NCBI GenBank assembly: GCA_003545125.1
Contig: DQCI01000034.1
Location: 3,025-11,357 of the forward strand
Direction: 5' to 3'
Origin: Paracoccaceae bacterium
GTDB taxonomy: Bacteria; Pseudomonadota; Alphaproteobacteria; Rhodobacterales; Rhodobacteraceae
Length of the DNA stretch: 8,333 nucleotides
A program made the position numbers and the translations under genes. Each line of letters begins with the position of its first letter. Position 1 is the stretch's first letter. The notes beneath the pieces are model-generated. The model worked only from the letters and a program-made list of their open reading frames with translations, searched no databases and had not been told where the DNA came from. Below, piece by piece: positions 6,212 to 8,333 of the stretch.

Positions 6212-6577
6212 ATGAAGGCCATCCTTGCACTTCTGGCCGCTGGCCTGATCGCCCAGCCGGCGCCGGTCACGGCGCAGGAGATCATGGAGATCAGAAACAT
6301 GGATGGCTCCTGCAGCGGGCTCTACCGGGGGCCGTCGCCTTCGGGATCGGAGATTACGAAGGTTACATTCGTAAACAACCGCACCGACCTGGTCTGGCCG
6401 GCCTGGATCAACCTCGCCGGATTCGTGTCTGTCGTCCCCGAGAAGATCCCGCCCGGCGGCAAATACTCGACCTACACCCGAGTCGGCTACCGCTGGATGA
6501 TGATCGACGGGTCCAACTGGCATTGCGTGCAGCACATCACCATCGAAGGCGAGACCGGCACCTATATGATCCAGTAG
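6212..6577 (+). CDS. Exported small protein with a VHL-beta-like domain
   Basis: A 121-residue protein with a signal peptide (MKAILALLAAGLIAQPAPVTA, likely cut after A21), so the mature form of about 100 residues should be periplasmic or secreted. Residues about 47-110 match the signature of the von Hippel-Lindau beta domain: V51-x-F53-x-N55, then P63-x-W65-I-N67-x-x-G70, then P80-P81-G82, T87-Y88 and G92-x-x-W95. These line up with human VHL segments VIFCN, PVWLNFDG, PPG, HSYRGHLW with about one gap. Cysteines C34 and C105 could form a disulfide. In eukaryotes this fold binds hydroxyproline peptides; here the role is unknown and it is probably a binding domain. AGGA stands seven bases before the ATG. 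The next gene's possible ATG follows the stop directly. Confidence 0.8.
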   Translation: MKAILALLAAGLIAQPAPVTAQEIMEIRNMDGSCSGLYRGPSPSGSEITKVTFVNNRTDLVWPAWINLAGFVSVVPEKIPPGGKYSTYTRVGYRWMMIDGSNWHCVQHITIEGETGTYMIQ

Positions 6578-6994
6578 ATGGGTTGGGTGGGGTGGCGCCG
6601 GGGGCAGACCCGTCTCACCGTCAGAATCCGCCGGGTCCGGCGGCGGTGGCCTCGCGCGCGGCCGGCGGTGATCGCCGCCGCCCAGCGCACCGCAAAGTCC
6701 GTTTCGTTTCAAGCCCGGGATTCATGCCGTGCGTGCTCGGATGGCCGCGAACGGGCAAAGGCGAAATACGGCTTCTACAAACACCTTGCCGTCTACGTCG
6801 TCATGAACCTGATGCTGTTTTTCATCAACCTCTTAACCGCGCCGGACTATTTCTGGTGCATCTGGCCGCTGATCGGCTGGGGGATCGCCGTCGCGATCCA
6901 CGCGCTGCTGGTCTACGTCGGCGGCGCGCGCAACGTGATCGTCGACCGCTTGACCGAACGGGAGCTGCACAGAGACGCGAGAGGTCACGGGTAG
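6578..6994 (+). CDS. 2TM-domain membrane protein, start uncertain
   Basis: The frame from ATG 6578 gives 138 residues. The C-terminal 80 are a 2TM domain (PF13239-like): RERAKAKYGFYKHLAVYVVMNLML at 57-80 forms the first helix, and YFWCIWPLIGWGIAVAIHALLVYV at 91-114 the second. The conserved elements are GFYxHLAVY, N84, W96-P97 and GWG with H108. It should sit in the inner membrane with both ends in the cytoplasm. Its function is not known; the family occurs alone or fused to sensor domains. The first 55 residues are arginine-rich and unlike the family, so translation may begin later. The only other in-frame candidates are GTG codons at 6587 and 6668, neither with a good ribosome site. The next gene begins 27 bases after its stop. 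Confidence 0.78.
   Translation: MGWVGWRRGQTRLTVRIRRVRRRWPRARPAVIAAAQRTAKSVSFQARDSCRACSDGRERAKAKYGFYKHLAVYVVMNLMLFFINLLTAPDYFWCIWPLIGWGIAVAIHALLVYVGGARNVIVDRLTERELHRDARGHG
6628..6643. other. GC-rich hairpin near the 5' end of the 2TM frame
   Basis: CCGCCG (6628-6633), loop GGTC and CGGCGG (6638-6643) form a perfect six-base stem with a four-base loop, 50 bases after the VHL-like stop. If the 2TM gene starts later than 6578, this could be a weak terminator or a processing site. There is no T run. Confidence 0.3.
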
Positions 6995-7021
6995 GCCGCC
7001 GCCAGGGAAACAGAGGCAGAC

Positions 7022-8333
7022 ATGACACGGACACGCACCCACGACATCGTTCTGTGGGGGGCGACCGGTGCGACCGGTCGGCGGGAGGCGCATCATCTGT
7101 CGGCCCGCATCGGGGCCAGTGGACTGAGATGGGCGATCGGCGGGCGCAACCGCGCCAAGCTCGCGGCGGTGCGTGACGCGCTGCCCGCGACCGGCGGATC
7201 CGTTGATAACCTGGTCGGAGACTGCCATGACGGTGCCTTCATGGACGACATGACCGCGAAAACGCGGGTCCGGGGTATCGACGGTCGGGCCCTTCGCGCT
7301 CTATGGTTCCGCGCTCGTCGAGGCCTGTGCGCGCAACGGGACGCATTACTGCGATCTGACGGGCGAGGTGCAATGGATGCGGGCGATGATCGACGCCAAC
7401 GGGGACGCGGCCCGGACCTCCGGTGCGCGAATCGTCCATGCCTGCGGGCACGATTCGATCCCCTCCGATCTGGGTGTGCAGTTCTTGCAGGAGGCGGCGA
7501 TCGGACGTTTCGGCGTGCCCTGCCGAAGGGTGACCGCAAGGATCACCCGGATGAAGGGCGGGTTCAGCGGCGGCACCGCGGCCACGTTCCTCAATGCGAT
7601 GAAACTACGCAAGGAAGATCCAGGGTTCGACACGGTGTCCGGCGACCCCTACGCGCTTTGCCCGGCGCGCGACCGGGACGGGCCGGAGGGGCCGGACCGG
7701 ATGATGCCGGTCTCGGTGACCTGGGACGCCGACCTGGAAGCCTGGACCAAGCCCTATTTCATGGCGTCGGTGAATGCGAAAGTGGTGCGCCGCAGCAATG
7801 CGTTGATGGGCTACCCCTGGGGGCGCAACTTCCGCTACGACGAGACCGCGCTGACGCGGGGTGGGGTCGGTGGCTGGTGGGCGGATATGCGTTACGCGCT
7901 GTTCGGCAGGGGCTTGCTGATCGCGATGGCGATCCCGGTGACCCAGCGGCTTCTGATCCGCCATGTGCTGCCCAAGTCCGGCGAAGGCCCGCCGGCTCAG
8001 CTGCGCGAGACGGGAGTCTACGAGGTGATCCAAGTGGGCGAACTGCCGGACGGGACGATCCTGAAAGCCAAGGTGACCGGCCAGGGCGACCCGGGTGTCG
8101 AACCGACCACCCGGATGTTGACCGAAGCCGCGCTGTGTCTTGCGCAAGACGAGAGCAGAATGAAGGTCGGTGGCGGGTTCTGGACCCCGGCCTCGGCTTT
8201 CGCGGCTCTGCTGCGCGACCGGATCACCGCACATGCCGGGCTGTCTTTCGAACCCATCGAGGCGGGCGGGGTGCGCGTGGTCCCGACAGGGCCGCGGTCT
8301 GGCCGGACCGGCGAAGATGGGGTGAAGCAGGCG
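7022..8333 (+). pseudogene. Saccharopine dehydrogenase-family oxidoreductase, frameshifted, 3' end outside window
   Basis: Two frames together encode one NAD(P)-binding protein of the saccharopine dehydrogenase-like / trans-acting enoyl reductase family. The first frame gives 83 residues: the Rossmann loop GATGATG (13-19) and WAIGGRNRAKL (37-47). After V83 it turns into arginine-rich nonsense. The correct continuation is one frame over: STVGPFALYG, THYCDLTGEVQW, HACGHDSIPSDLG, MKGGFSGGT and, near the end, KVGGGFWTPASAF. Removing one G from the run 7272-7275 joins them as TRVRVSTVGP and gives 437 residues to the window edge. The final motif suggests the true end is close. Both frames are open to base 8333, so a gene finder could choose the wrong one. 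GAGG stands five bases before ATG 7022. The substrate is unknown. It may be a broken gene or a homopolymer sequencing error. Confidence 0.85.

Noticed and set aside
5883..6215. Possible small genes in the AT-rich divergent region
   Set aside because: Frames on both strands lack good starts, protein-like composition and family resemblance; the region fits promoters and operators better.
6208..7176. Plus-strand frame of 322 codons overlapping the VHL-like and 2TM genes
   Set aside because: It is arginine- and proline-rich and out of frame with the signal peptide, VHL-beta and 2TM motifs, so it is a shadow.

Overview
The window looks like chromosomal DNA of a Rhodobacterales (Rhodobacteraceae/Paracoccaceae-like) alphaproteobacterium. 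The basis is high GC with strong third-position bias, the bamB-der gene pair, a DUF2927 lipoprotein and a CoxE-type von Willebrand A protein with the DVGGSM signature. The genus cannot be named from this sequence. There is no rRNA, tRNA, CRISPR array, insertion sequence or prophage. Three genes at the right end have less familiar content.

Left part, plus strand (1-2164): the 3' end of a BamB-like beta-propeller gene, a 259-base gap with simple repeats and a candidate promoter, then a complete der gene for the double GTPase of 50S ribosome assembly. A 227-base convergent gap with two hairpins separates der from the next block.

Middle part, minus strand, read from right to left (5812 to 2392): a GNAT acetyltransferase, a DUF2927 lipoprotein whose start overlaps the GNAT stop as ATGA, a 53-residue two-helix membrane protein, an array of four regularly spaced perfect hairpins, and a CoxE-like vWA protein. 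The order and spacing are compatible with one transcript, with the hairpin array separating the vWA gene from the genes before it.

Right part (5813-8333): a 399-base divergent region whose left half is unusually AT-rich and holds operator-like palindromes. It is followed on the plus strand by a small secreted protein whose fold signature matches the beta domain of von Hippel-Lindau protein, a 2TM-domain membrane protein, and a saccharopine dehydrogenase-like oxidoreductase gene. That last gene carries a one-base frameshift in a G run and runs off the window end. The three genes are close together and may be co-transcribed.

The observations most worth a second look are the hairpin array at 3658-3748, the VHL-beta-like exported protein at 6212-6577, and the frameshift at 7272-7275.
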